From contig JAJOHG010000316.1 of NCBI GenBank assembly GCA_021029095.1, forward strand, positions 1 through 29,602: DNA of 29,602 nucleotides. The letters run 5' to 3'. The notes under the pieces were generated by a model, which saw nothing but the letters and a program-made list of their open reading frames with translations, was not told the DNA's origin and did not search any database. Each line of letters opens with the position of its first letter. Within the stretch, counting starts at the first letter, position 1. Of the stretch, positions 18,366-28,006 are shown piece by piece. This DNA comes from Phellopilus nigrolimitatus. Its lineage: Eukaryota; Basidiomycota; Agaricomycetes; Hymenochaetales; Hymenochaetaceae. A program made the translations under genes and the position numbers.

Positions 18366-21300
18366 CTAGCCCCTACCAACCCGAATTTTCCTTTTACGGT
18401 CTCCGCTATGATCGCCCTTCCCAGGCGCGCCGCCCTCCCCGCTGTCGCCCATCCTCGCCAATAAGCTACTGCTACCCCCGCCAGGCCCATGCGCATGCCC
18501 CGTATCTTCACCTCTCCGTTGCGCAGCACCACGAATCTTGATTTCGTCAGCGTCAATGTTCGACGCGCCCAGAATGCTCAACCCCATGCCGTCATCCGGG
18601 AGAGAAGCATCCAAAGGCTCCCTCCACTTGGAAGCACCATGCTTCTTCCCCGGCGCTGAACCTTTTGTAGTCATAATTCCTCCGGTAGTTGGATGCGATG
18701 CTTTGAGCGCGGATGCATGAACGGCGTTATCGCTTCCCACGCCTGCGGAGGCCGAATGAACGCGCGAGAAGAGTGAGTTGTTTGCTGAGGCTGTTAAATA
18801 AAAAACAAGCGAATGATAAGGCTTGGCAGATATACAGGAGGAACATAAACATATACGTACTGCGAACAGTTGAAGACGATCCTATGCCTGATGTGTCACC
18901 AGCGCTGCCCAATCCGTCTACTCCGATTGGCCCACCAGAGAAACGCGTGTTGATGCTCATCCCGGGCGAGCCGATGCCAGATTGCGGCTTCCTCGCTGTT
19001 GACGTCTGTTTCATTGATGGGGCATTTGATATAGGCGCAGGTGAAGACGAGTTCAACCTGCTAAGAAGCGTCGGCATCGCTGCACCTCCTCGCGAAGTCG
19101 ACTGCGGTGCATCGCTCGCAGTAACAGACTTTCTTCTCGGCTTCTTGCGCATGCGTGGCGACGCATCGTCGTAAGTGCCATCAACGTCGGATGGCGGTGC
19201 GCCCCCCATGACCTCATGTTCCTCCTCGTCGACGTCCATAACATCGCTCCGCGTTCTTGTGAGAACAGAGGCGCTATGCAACGCGATATCTTGAGTCCCG
19301 TTTGAGTGCGCATTCGTAGTTGACGGATATGCCAGGCGACTCGCAAGTGACGATCCCGGTGCTGCAGCCGGAGAGCGTCTCTGTCGCTGCTCGAATCTGC
19401 TCTTACCCGAGCCGGGCGGCCCGTTTTGACCTCTTGCGCGGGTGCTTGTAGTGACATTCGACCCAATAGTCTTGCTCTCGAAGGCCTTGAGGAGATTCTG
19501 TAGACAACGAATTAAAGGGAAGAAGAATTGGTCGGAACACTGTTACCCTGAAATGGACGAAAGAAAAGAAAAAGAAGATGAAACCGGAATGAAAGTTGGC
19601 TCCAAATTATGAGTGCAGAAGAAAAGAAACAACTTAGGAAATAAAAATAGGTGTGAAGCAAAAGGAAGATATAAAGATAGACCGGTGATAATAAGACTGC
19701 TAACAATGCATAGTACTGGATCACGAATAGATCAAGATAAGCAGATAGTGAGGTGCAAGAAGGGGAATGGAATAAAAAAAGTCGACAAGAAGGGACGGCG
19801 CGAACCCTGATTGTTTCCATGGCCTCTTCAATTTCATTGTTGGACGGCCGGCTAGGTTCTCCCGTGCGAGTATCTTCGTCCATGGCTACAGATGGCTCAC
19901 TTTCTTTTAATACAGAGGATAAACTCGCTTGCAACGTGCCCAGAGCAGATGCAAGTAGAGGTGGCGGAGAATAACCATCCCTCGAGTCAAGCACGCGCTA
20001 AGAAGAAATAAGTAAATGAGAGCTGCGGAGAGGAAAGGGCTTATACACGTACCTCTTTGATGATACGGAGAATGGCAAGGCGTGACCTCAGTGTTGTACG
20101 CTCCCGAGCAGGTGTGGGACTTGCAGATATATACTTATTTAATACCTAAGTAAAATTTCAATCGGCAATGTTCCTTCAGATTCCGGAAGGACTCACACCG
20201 AACAGTACAGGAGACACATTGACAAGATGCGTCTTGACAGAATCCAAATCTCCCGGGTTTTTGCTGCCGAGAAGCGTGGCAGCCTCAACGGCCTTGCAAA
20301 GATAGTCGATAACCTTGAAGCCGGCCTCTCCGGATACCCGTTTTTCAAGAACGTCACCGGCGAAAGGACCCTTATTTGGCGTGAACAACTTGACGAAGAA
20401 CTGCAACAAACGCAGTGGATCTGCTGGTGGTGATGGCCTGGACGACGTTTGCGAAGATGAAGCACGCGACGCCGCTGGCCCAGTAGGGATGGGACGCGAT
20501 GCCGGAGACGCGGGAGAGGTGAGAAACTCTGCTAGAGAAAGGAGGAAGGTAGTTTTCTCCAGCTCCGCGCTGCTTTCTGACGATGCACAACTGAGTTCGG
20601 CATCAAGCGTTGAACGGGTAGCATCGAGGAGCACTTCAAGGACGCTGTTTCCTTTCGATGTCGGCCCATTGGAAAGGGATGGAAGATTTATGAGGATTTC
20701 TTTAACAATCGTGCGCGCTTCTGAATGCGTTGCCTGAGGAATAGCCTGCGCAGGACGTGAGAAGGACTGCGAAAAGAAAGAATGGACGACACGGACTCAC
20801 CCCCGTCATGCCCTTCAACAAGATGTCTTCCACGTCTGACTCCCTTACTACCCTTGCGACACATACGCGATACTTCTCGACTAAGAACTGCAGTACCAAG
20901 CTTCTCAATCGTGCACGCAGTGCTCGCTCGTCCTCATCCGCAAGATCCGCAGCGTCATATACACACTGGTCAGAAAGAACCTGAAGCGTGCGTCGGGCAT
21001 CAAGGTCGACATGTTCTTGGAGTGCACGCTTCACTACCGTCACTTCTCTGTCGTCGTCTAGATAGATATTGTAGTTAAGACTGAATATAGATCAAAAAGA
21101 GACACACCGCTTTGAAGAAGCTGGACGAGCACATCCGCATTCCTCAATAACCAGTTCCTGTCCACACGCGAGACCGAGGTGATCGCACTGTAACCAGCAA
21201 TCCGAATCTTCGCAGCAAGTAGAACATATATGAGCACCCTTTCAAAATGCTATCACTGCGAGAGCACTCACCTCCTGGTCCTGGTCCTCACATAGATCAT

Positions 21301-21577
21301 ACACCGCGTTGATGGCTTCATCTTGCAAATCTGGAAAATCGACGAAGTACTCCTTCACTTTCTCCGTCACAAGCTTCTTGTGTAGTGCATCTTCCGCATG
21401 CGCAAAGCCTAGTAAACGCTTGAACGCCTCCTTTCTCTGTGAAGACAATGCTGAGGGGTTGAGTGCGTTACGAAGGGCAATGCCACACACCAAAGGCCCC
21501 CTTCGATCCGGGTTGCGTTCAGCACGACGGAAGTACTCTTTCACTTCTGCATCTTGAGTGGGATTGTTTGAAAACAT
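18366..21577 (-). CDS. API5: API5-like (apoptosis inhibitor 5 / AAC-11) HEAT-repeat protein
   Basis: Eight exons: 21577-21272, 21207-21108, 21057-20801, 20745-20197, 20145-20053, 19997-19806, 19497-18861, 18790-18366; the frame closes at 852 residues. The family is a nuclear HEAT/ARM-repeat scaffold linked in animals to survival and mRNA export. Landmarks in the first 200 residues are FRRAERNPDRRGPLV, EYFVDFPDLQDEAINAVYDL, CEDQDQEIRIAGYSAITSVS, RNADVLVQLLQSDDD and VTVVKRALQEHVDLDARRTL. Two Ser/Pro-rich linkers follow. The tail is basic and Gly-rich (RKRKIRVGRG end) and may bind RNA or act as a nuclear signal. It is longer than human API5 (524 residues, from memory). The N-terminus is the weakest point: I take the ATG at 21577, but the frame is open to about 21690 and an extra 5' exon cannot be excluded. 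The intron 19498-19805 (308 bp) is unusually long for this window. Confidence 0.82.
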
Positions 21578-21660
21578 TAGCTGGCGTTCAAGACGATCGT
21601 CGAAGGACGAGTAAAATGTGAAAGCTGTTGTATACGCTGTGACCAAGTTATTGAATACAT
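21577..21660 (-). CDS. Possible upstream ORF in the API5-like leader
   Basis: A 27-codon frame from an ATG at 21660 whose TAA stop overlaps the inferred main start as TAATG at 21579-21575. This geometry could allow coupled termination and re-initiation. It lies just downstream of the TATA box, so it may not be included in all transcripts. Only position supports it. Confidence 0.25.
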   Translation of the reverse strand: MYSITWSQRIQQLSHFTRPSTIVLNAS

Positions 21661-21691
21661 TGTGACAGAGTAAGCGTAAAGTGTACAAAGA

Positions 21692-21699
21692 GTTATAAA
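21692..21699 (-). promoter_or_regulatory. TATA box for the API5-like gene
   Basis: On the minus strand AGTTTTATAACTC lies about 115 bp upstream of the ATG at 21577, which supports transcription starting near 21665 and translation within this first exon. Confidence 0.45.
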
Positions 21700-21704
21700 A
21701 CTAT

Positions 21705-23029
21705 GTCACAGTATGTAAGTAAAAGCGAAAAAGCCAGCAATCATGCGTTTCTTCAGTTATTGCCAGAATCTGACAACCTACGCGAGCTTTTCGTCGTCAT
21801 CGTCCATTGTAAATGCAACATAATGATGCTACGGCCCAACGCCTCTTTCACGGCAACGCGACCGAGTTTACCACACGACACAAAGGCCTACCATCGTGTG
21901 GAAAACAAGGAAAACAAGGAAGTGTCCGATGTGGTCTGATAGTGCTGACCGCACGTCCGTCTCTACATAAAGATTCAGCTAGGAGACCAAAAGACTGCCT
22001 TCCCAGTCCATCCATGTCTGTCCCTCTTGTCCTGATTCTCATGGTGTCTCAGGAAGCTTTGGACTTTCTTCTGCGTCTAGAGCTGACCGTGTTCGTACCT
22101 TGGAAGCGGAGCGTCTCTTGAGGAACTGACGGCGTAAAGACAGTGAGTTTGTTTCTCGGAAAGAAGCGGGTAGATTTGTTTCTGACTGGTATTGGTAGGT
22201 GATAAAAAGGTCGAGAAAGGGCTCATACCCATCATACCCATAGTTGAGCGTACTCGCGATGGCAACATCGGATTGCGTTGCTGCTTTATGTTCTTCACGC
22301 TGTGTAGAGGCCGTAGAAGCTTCTGCTCACACTTCGTTTGCTGCATGACCGATCCTTGGGTATCGACACGTACAAGATCAAGCTTGTTCTTTCATGCTTT
22401 CTATGTTTAGCATCGTATGTGAAGGGACTATCTGGACCGGTGGCCAGAAAAGTTGATTTTTAAGGCCTGACATTCACCGGTGGATCATGTTTTTTCTCGA
22501 CGCTCGACCCAGTATGCGCGCGAAGGGTCGACTATCTTATCCGTCCTCCATGTCGTCTCTGAACATCTCTTGTTTTCAAAAAACTATATTCGCATTCAAC
22601 GAGTTTTTCCACATCGTCGTGGACGTGTGGTTGAAAAAAAAAAAACGATCTTCTGGCTTTTCTGGCGATTCGTATGCCCTGACACAACAGATTATTGCGT
22701 CGGTAACGCCAGAGCCTGGTCAAATTATCAAGCTGACTTTCTGCGATGCCCGTCGGACAATCAGGGTGCAGCCTTTGGACCATTTTCTCCTCTATACTTC
22801 CTTGGAGATCTTGGTCTACCAGTTGCAAGTCAATCAATCATTATTTGTCGACATTATGGCTGTCGTGGAACTTTGACTCTAATAGGAGTTGCGAAGCGAC
22901 TCATTTGTCAAGAACACGCCTGCTGCTCGCGAGGCAGTGACTTCCACCTTGCCATGAATGCAATGATGCAACTTCTTCACGCGTTCTTACAGTTATCATC
23001 CATAACTTCATTTGCTCGTGCCCTCTGGC
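21705..23029. other. Intergenic region with no supported gene
   Basis: Upstream of the API5-like gene. The longest plus-strand frames (22480-23220 and 22487-22876) overlap each other, interrupt no homology that I recognise and have low-complexity or Ser/Arg-rich composition; they are probably chance. An A12-type run sits near 22635-22646. On the minus strand an ATG at 21820 followed by DDDDEKLA would be a typical acidic N-terminus, but it could not be joined in frame to the API5-like exons. Confidence 0.45.
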
Positions 23030-23512
23030 GTGTTTTCAGGCAAATCCTTGTCGCGATGAGCAAGCCCGTGTTTCAGCCGCAATACCCCACGATTCGTTCT
23101 TTTTGTCCGTCTATTTTTCAACGATTTGATTCCGCGCTACCTCGTTCGCGACGACAGTGTGCTCGCCCACGGACGTCATCAAGGCGCGCGACTGCCTTTC
23201 CCTCTACTTCATATGCCTAACATACCTATTTTTACACGTCCGTTCAGAGTCGAATCATGAATGCGTCCGGCCCCCGGCTCGAATTCCACCCTGCAAAGTG
23301 ATACGGAACTCGCTGAAGAACGAAAGGCCGCTCTTCATGTTCAAGGGCTGGCTGCCTGCGCGCGTAGCTCTCCCTCGTCGTGCTTGACTACTTTCTCACA
23401 CCGAATTCTATCTGCACGGCACTTGACAGATGTACAAGTCTGCAGCCTCATCCTCCTCACCCTCGAGCAGCTCAAACGCGCCGTTGACTGGACACGCGGA
23501 GACTTAAAATAA
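23030..23512 (+). pseudogene. Broken mitochondrial carrier (dicarboxylate-carrier type) remnant
   Basis: The C-terminal third of a mitochondrial carrier can be read only across frames: FFNDLIPRYLVRDDS (23114-23158), then VCSPTDVIKAR one frame over (from 23157), then VIRNSLKNERPLFMFKGW (from 23298), a stop, and finally LEQLKRAVDW in a third frame (ending at 23512). CSP.DVIKAR is the third signature repeat of dicarboxylate-type carriers, and GPLF.F.GW followed by a final LEQL helix is the expected C-terminal order. The fifth membrane helix between DDS and VCSP is missing, the repeat's RLGPHTVLTF segment is scrambled, and a former intron donor after KAR is not recognisable. It is therefore a decayed fragment; whether an intact copy exists elsewhere cannot be seen here. 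Confidence 0.75.
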
Positions 23513-24017
23513 CCCTCCGCCCATTCCTTCTCCTCGCTCTTCTTCGAGACGAGTCGACTGATTTGTGCGAGAGCGTGTATATAGCCCGAGATTATGATAT
23601 GTATGTACGATAGATGTGCTTTTCTTTCCCTTTCACACTTAACTTGTGTATGTAGTCTCGTCCGCGATTTTGATTTGCGTGTCCGTGCTTCAAGTAGTGT
23701 CCCTTCCCGACTCTCCCTGCCTATCTCTGACCGGCAGCTGGTCATCAGTTTGACATTGCACATAAGGGGTTTTGGAAGCTAGTCTTCCGCACTGACCTAT
23801 CTCTAACAATGTGGCCCTGGAGGCGTGATAAGTATATCACGTCGTTGAGAAAAGCTAACCACCCGAAGACGGCGATCTACCGCGAGAGATTTCGCTCTTC
23901 TGTGATTCAGTAAGTGTGCATATGTTTTGATCCTCTGGGTTTGGCGTCTAAAGATGTGTCCGAGACCTCGCTGAGTGCGCCCGTGGACTTCTGCCCACGC
24001 TGCACGCACTGCCAGTG

Positions 24018-24406
24018 ATGAAAAAGCACGCGCGGCGCCAGCGGCTGCAAAGCGACTCGGACGCGAACGTGGGCTCGGACTTTGACGCGATGCGGGACAT
24101 GGGGGAGGGCGAGGCGGACGACACCGCGGCAGGCGAGGACGATGCGCTGGCGGACGCGTTCTCCATCCCGAACGGCGTATTCCACGCGGCACGGATCCTC
24201 GTGAACCCACGGTGCGTGACGACGTACGCGCGGGGATGAGCCATGCGCAGCTCGCGCTCAGCCTGTTCGGTCCGGACAAGGACGAGCAAGACGGGCCTGG
24301 CTCGCGCGGGAAGTATGTCCTGGGCGACTGGGATGGCGCGCCGAGAGCTTCGTCTGCCAAGAACAGCGGTCCGTCTTTCTTGTCATCTTCTTGTTATGAA
24401 TACTGA
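24018..24406 (+). pseudogene. Unidentified acidic-protein gene fragment
   Basis: A GC-rich stretch unlike its AT-rich surroundings reads LLPTLHALPVMKKHARRQ, a Ser/Asp-rich segment with GSDFDAMRDMGEGEADD, FSIPNGVFHAARILVNPR, then after a frame change HAQLALSLFGPDKDEQDG and SRGKYVLGDWDG. The frame change can be bridged by a GT-AG stretch of only 29 bp (24212-24240), too short for a working intron, so it may be a shrunken intron. The frame upstream of 23952 is closed. I do not recognise the parent gene. Composition and position between two clear pseudogenes suggest another captured or decayed host-gene piece. Confidence 0.35.
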
Positions 24407-24524
24407 ACTGGTGGCCTTTTCTTAGGTATACCGGAGGCTAGAAGGCACCCAAAACGCAGAGACGACCGAGCTTCTCAGTGCACGCCGAGCTATATCATTC
24501 GGAGTCGGAGGAAATCTGGTATTC

Positions 24525-24957
24525 AGAGTAAAAAAAAAAACCCCCCGGGCGGCAGCAGCCGTTCAAGTGCGTCTGAAAACTTCGCGAACTCACTGTCCTT
24601 CTTTAGATCACCGCCGAGAAAATCCCGCGAGAGAAAATCCCGCGAGAGGCGCAGGAGCGTCAGGAAACAGTCATCCGCGCACCGAAGCAGCGTGTCGATG
24701 ACTTCGAGGAGTTAAATGAGCGAAGAGGTTGCAAGAGGAAGGTGTTCGAGGAGCGCATCAGGCGGACGCGAGGAAACTTGTGCGTATTTCTTTGGTCGCA
24801 GTATTTGCAGCATCTTTGACACGTCGCAAAAAGGAATGGACGGTGGTACATGCACTTTCACCTTGGGGAGCTGCTCGGAAACGTCCCAGGTGCTTACCAG
24901 GAATTCGAGCGTTGGGTGCAGTGGGAGCTTGAGGACAAAGCGTGGCAGGCAGCGTAG
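24525..24957 (+). pseudogene. CLF1: Truncated, internally deleted CLF1 (crooked-neck splicing factor) remnant
   Basis: CLF1/Crn is a HAT-repeat protein of the Prp19-associated spliceosome complex. The remnant starts at about RVK (24525), passes a frameshifting A10-C6 tract, then AAAVQ, a 40-bp GT-AG intron (24567-24606) and ITAE, followed by EAQERQE, RAPKQRVDDFEELNERRG and FEERIRRTRGNL, all canonical CLF1 N-terminal sequence. A second intron donor (GTGCGT at 24780) is present but its acceptor looks mutated (CAA before AAGGAATGG, the KEW of the parent). The sequence then jumps over roughly a hundred codons to [20 protein letters not shown] and [16 protein letters not shown], ending at a TAG at 24955. 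A 15-bp tandem duplication (24616-24645) repeats KIPRE. Retained introns mean a DNA-level copy, not a retrocopy. Confidence 0.88.
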
Positions 24958-25459
24958 TGTTCGACTTAAGTTCAATCTCCTGTTCCCTGCTATTCATCTG
25001 GGTATCCCAAGAACAGTATTATTCCGGGAAGAATGCGATTTTCTTCCCGATCTCCCTTGTCTCCGCTTTGAAGAATGACCTTCAAATTCTGTTTCTCCGT
25101 GCTCTTTAGAAAGGCGGGTGGTGCCGAAAGTCTAGCGCCCTCCAAATCGTGGATAGGATAGCCTGTAAAGGCAGCGCGTGTGAAATGTGCACCTTCGCGA
25201 TAGTCGACGTCGACGGGAAATTGGAGACCTTGGGTGTCTAGCGTCAGCGTCGAAAATGACAGTGTCGAAAAAAAGGCGCCGATGCACGAGAAGACTAGTG
25301 AGGACACCGAAACTGAGGCTTGAGGTCGAAGACAGGCTGATGAACAGGATGAGCACGAGCAAAGATAGATCAGTCCATTCGGTCGATTTCAGCATGTGGT
25401 TACACTTATAAGTTACAGATTAATATAGAGCATTTCGCAAGAATGTACATCACGTGAAG
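24958..25459. other. Spacer with an uncertain minus-strand open frame
   Basis: The minus strand has a 105-residue frame (25307-24990) containing TLDTQGLQFPVDVDYREGAH, FTRAAFTGYPIHDLEGARLS and a charged end, and an overlapping frame (25395-25132) that starts with a hydrophobic MLKSTEWTDLSLLVLILFIS. The hydrophobic start could be a signal or membrane segment joined to the first frame, but no plausible intron connects them. I do not recognise a family. It could be a decayed small secreted-protein gene. Confidence 0.3.
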
Positions 25460-25742
25460 ATGTGGTTAGTCATCCCATTCGGAAGCTTTTCCCTTTTGCC
25501 TCGGAGGCTCAAACTCTCACTTCTTCAAGAGCTTGCACTGAGCGGAGCCGCATTCGGAGAATTCCTCGAGGTAAGTAAAGCGAGTTTCGAATTCAATGAG
25601 TTGTGACACGCAGCAGCTACGTGCTCCTTCATATCGATCCTCTAGCGTGTTCATCGCTTGTCTTCCGTTGAAAGGTCCTTATGATCTCCCGGGGATGGCA
25701 CTATCACTACTATCGTCGTATCTTTGTGAGCGTAACAAGTGA
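25460..25742 (+). CDS. Possible two-exon small gene
   Basis: An ATG at 25460 opens a 37-codon exon (25460-25570) that ends at a strong donor GAG-GTAAGT. A 43-bp intron (25571-25613) ends in GACACGCAG, and the frame then stays open for 42 codons to a TGA at 25740-25742, giving 79 residues. The predicted protein is hydrophobic at the N-terminus (MWLVIPFGSFSLLP) and has no family that I know. The intron is at the short end of the range. Support is from splice geometry only. Confidence 0.2.
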
Positions 25743-26054
25743 TGATTTTGATGGGGCCTTTTTCGTCTTCCAGGATTATTCGTTTTTCAGCACTGTAGAT
25801 CTGGCGTCCCTTTGATGCTTCGGTTCACAAATACACTGCAACTGATGGCTCAAGCGGCGTTCCCATATAATAGGTTTACCGAGAGCTTCGGCGGAAGTGC
25901 CCCACAAAGCAAGCGCTGACTGCGCTGTCTCAAGACCCCTCTCTTGGCCAGAACTCAGTCGTGGACGCACTGCTCACCAGCATCGCGGTTCCCGCAGCGC
26001 GATACTTGTTATTCACCAACGCTGGCAGCTTAACGCCGGGACAGAACACGTTTT
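25743..26054. other. Intergenic, no gene seen
   Basis: Short overlapping frames on both strands, without recognisable content. Confidence 0.4.
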
Positions 26055-26177
26055 TCATCCGACATATCTTTTCCGAATGGAAGAATTGATAATCGCTGTC
26101 ACTTCAATACTCACGACTAGCTCATCCGTACTAGATGGTCTCGTGAAGTAGATGCAGATCTCCTCATACTCATCCAT
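26055..26177 (-). pseudogene. Decayed paralogue of the hypothetical gene at 26553-26975
   Basis: A 40-codon minus-strand frame begins at 26177 and reads EEICIYFTRPSSTDE, which matches KEICPYLARPSTRAE in the neighbouring gene. The upstream sequence also matches that gene's promoter. After residue 20 the similarity is lost; a GTGAGT at about 26115 might be an intron donor. I take it as a truncated or decayed duplicate, though a rearranged functional copy is possible. Confidence 0.45.
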
Positions 26178-26320
26178 TCGAGGCGAATGAGAGTGAAGAA
26201 CGTTGAAAAGTGTCGAACTGGGTGGCTCGCGCTTTTTTTAATATTTGATGAGATCCAAGCGCTTTTCCGTTGTCTGTCTATGTGGCTGCACAGCAGTGCG
26301 TGACCAGACAGTACAAGCTC
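26178..26320 (-). repeat. Duplicated promoter segment, copy 1
   Basis: This segment matches about 26975-27115: GTGGCTGCAC, TGTCTATGTGGCTG, GATC(C/T)AAGCGC(C/T)TTTCC and GTTGAA(G/A) occur in the same order. The TATA box of copy 2 (ATATAAAAGG) is replaced here by ATATTAAAAAAAG. Confidence 0.65.
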
Positions 26321-26552
26321 TATTTTTTGAGGAAGAAATATTCAATAGACGCGGTCATTCCATGGATCGGGTTAGCGTATCAAATACAAAAGGTAATGTC
26401 ATTCTAATGTATAAACTTGAATTGATTCCGCAGCGCGACCGTAGGCCAACCATCGACTGCGTTGCACGGCAGACGATTAAATGAGTTCTAGACAATGCAA
26501 TCAAATGTATGACCAACCGACCTTGGATCAGTCCTATTCGGTGAGCCCCATC

Positions 26553-26975
26553 TTATCTCTCAGAGGTCTCTGCCTCGAGCCCATCTTGCGGAATGGTTGG
26601 CCCGTCTCCTCTCCTCGGTACTGTATCCGTAGCTCCGGAGGTGACACCGCTAACGTCTTTTTGTGCATATGAAGTTGCTGTCGCATCTCCGGTAGCTGAT
26701 TCTGTTGGGGAAGGGGCGGAACCTCCGCCGACTTCTGGGCCTTGAGCTGAATCCCCAGAGGGGATGGTGCTATCCGCAGGTTTGATGTGGTTAACTTCTT
26801 GAGCGCGTGTCGCCAATTCTCCAGAAATAAAGGCAGCTAGAAAGCGGGGATCCACTAGCTCGGACGAGATTATACGCTCGGCGCGGGTAGAGGGCCGCGC
26901 CAGATAGGGACATATTTCCTTGTCCTCCGCCTCCCAAGGCATAACAGCCATATGAGGATAGTGGAGACGAGACAT
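26553..26975 (-). CDS. Hypothetical 140-residue protein
   Basis: A single-exon frame with a canonical TATA box about 60 bp upstream. The N-terminal third (MPWEAEDKEICPYLARPSTR, then SSELVDPRFLAAFISGELAT) looks folded. The rest, from about residue 60, is rich in Ser, Thr, Gly, Pro and acidic residues (for example GGGSAPSPTESATGDATATS) and is probably disordered. There is no signal peptide or membrane segment. I do not recognise a family. Its only visible relative is the decayed frame at 26055-26177, which also shares its upstream region, so this is a local tandem duplicate in which one copy has kept the frame. Confidence 0.5.
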   Translation of the reverse strand: MSRLHYPHMAVMPWEAEDKEICPYLARPSTRAERIISSELVDPRFLAAFISGELATRAQEVNHIKPADSTIPSGDSAQGPEVGGGSAPSPTESATGDATATSYAQKDVSGVTSGATDTVPRRGDGPTIPQDGLEAETSER

Positions 26976-27115
26976 TGGAAGCGATGAGAGTGTTGAAGAA
27001 GGTTGGAAAACTGCGAACTTGGTGACTGGCTCGCCTTTTATATCTCGTGGGATCTAAGCGCCTTTCCATTGCCTGTCTATGTGGCTGCACGGCTGCACAG
27101 CAGTGCGCGCTGTAG
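26976..27115 (-). repeat. Duplicated promoter segment, copy 2
   Basis: The partner of 26178-26320, in the same orientation and located immediately upstream of the hypothetical gene. A short internal duplication (GGCTGCAC twice at about 27082-27097) distinguishes it from copy 1. Confidence 0.65.
27034..27044 (-). promoter_or_regulatory. TATA box for the hypothetical gene at 26975
   Basis: On the minus strand GATATAAAAGG lies about 60 bp upstream of the ATG, one of the best TATA matches in the window. Confidence 0.6.
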
Positions 27116-27528
27116 ACAATGGCGTTACGTATTTTCTTTGTTTCTTCGCTTGGATCTGCATATTTGCGCTGTCTGAACCCTTCCTCTGCTTTGACCAATA
27201 ATGAAAGTGACTGTTGGCGACTGTCACTTCCTCGAACTGATACTACATTCGAACGCATGCAGCTCTGGTATAACTGATGGACTTTGATGACCGGACACGC
27301 AGGATCCGGACTCCGAAAGCCGTTCGAGGGTGCCGACTGTGTCTCTTGTGATGACTCTCACGGAGACGCGAGTTTCTAGCTGCCACCTTGGTTGGTTTGG
27401 GGAACGGGTGGGTATGCTTGCTGTCAAAATCTTTCGCTTGCTGGACTTCGTTTTTAACGCATCAAGACTTCAGCCACTGACGCGACCCATATAGCTATCA
27501 ATTCACATTCAAATCATCCGAACACATG
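27116..27528. other. Intergenic, no gene seen
   Basis: A spacer between the hypothetical gene's promoter and the 3' end of the small gene of arm B. Short shadow frames only. Confidence 0.4.
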
Positions 27529-27921
27529 TTAGACCAATGGCAGGAAGGCCGTCTCCCAATCGCGCTGCTTCAACTCTGACTGGCCTTGCAATCGAAAGTC
27601 TAATAAACGACGCATCACACAGATTCTGCAGGAAGGTTTCCAGATGAGGCGTTTCATTGTGCGTGTTTTGTGTCGTGTCGGAATCTCACGACTCGTATAG
27701 CTCTGGTTCGCGGCCATATCTTGAAGCACGCGCGTCGCGTACTTGGCGTACGAGCTTATTTGCGGCACATACACGACCTTAATGGTAGTATCGATTTGGC
27801 TGATCCGCGCTGCAATTGCGCGCATGTCCGTCTTCTCAGATTGGTGGAGGAGGGACTGGAACTCAGGCGGCCCGAATCTGGGATTTGAATGGATGGACTG
27901 GATGAAGATTTTCGAGGACAT
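27529..27921 (-). CDS. Small uncharacterised protein of the inverted duplication, copy B
   Basis: A frame of 130 residues, paralogous to the product at 13665-14051 but on the opposite strand. Shared blocks are MSSK, SIHSN, FQSLLHQSEKTDMRAIAARI, SQID and SYAKYATRVLQDM (about residues 1-69). The remaining 60 residues are basic and Trp/Arg-containing (KRLIWKPSCRICVMRRLLDF) and do not match copy A. The start is fixed by the shared promoter (TATA at 27999-28006, TCAAGTTTAGTGCATATAT before CCATGTCC). The two copies have diverged strongly in protein while keeping promoter landmarks. No known domain was recognised. Confidence 0.55.
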   Translation of the reverse strand: MSSKIFIQSIHSNPRFGPPEFQSLLHQSEKTDMRAIAARISQIDTTIKVVYVPQISSYAKYATRVLQDMAANQSYTSREIPTRHKTRTMKRLIWKPSCRICVMRRLLDFRLQGQSELKQRDWETAFLPLV

Positions 27922-27998
27922 GGCTTACAAATATATGCACTAAACTTGATGGCCATGATGAGACAAGGATGCTATAGACGTTGTCAGCTAGTTCAGCA

Positions 27999-28006
27999 CT
28001 TTATAT
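27999..28006 (-). promoter_or_regulatory. TATA box for the small gene of arm B
   Basis: On the minus strand CAATGGAATATAAAGTG lies about 80 bp upstream of the ATG at 27921, matching the position of the arm A TATA box and its CAATGG prefix. Confidence 0.6.

Noticed and set aside
18713..19174. A plus frame of 153 codons opposite API5-like exons 7 and 8
   Set aside because: It is antisense to exons whose minus-strand frame joins correctly over an intron; it is a shadow frame.
21780..21822. Candidate first exon of the API5-like gene on the minus strand, ATG at about 21820 with MDDDDEKLA
   Set aside because: Its only usable donor (GTAGGT) leaves a phase that none of the downstream acceptors can continue in frame; kept only as a note on the uncertain N-terminus.
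22480..23220. A 246-codon plus frame
   Set aside because: It has Ser/Arg-rich composition and no known family, and it runs into the carrier remnant in a frame different from the conserved carrier residues, so it is probably chance.
25897..26151. A plus frame opposite the decayed paralogue
   Set aside because: It has no motif and no paralogue; it is better explained as antisense of the decayed copy and its flank.
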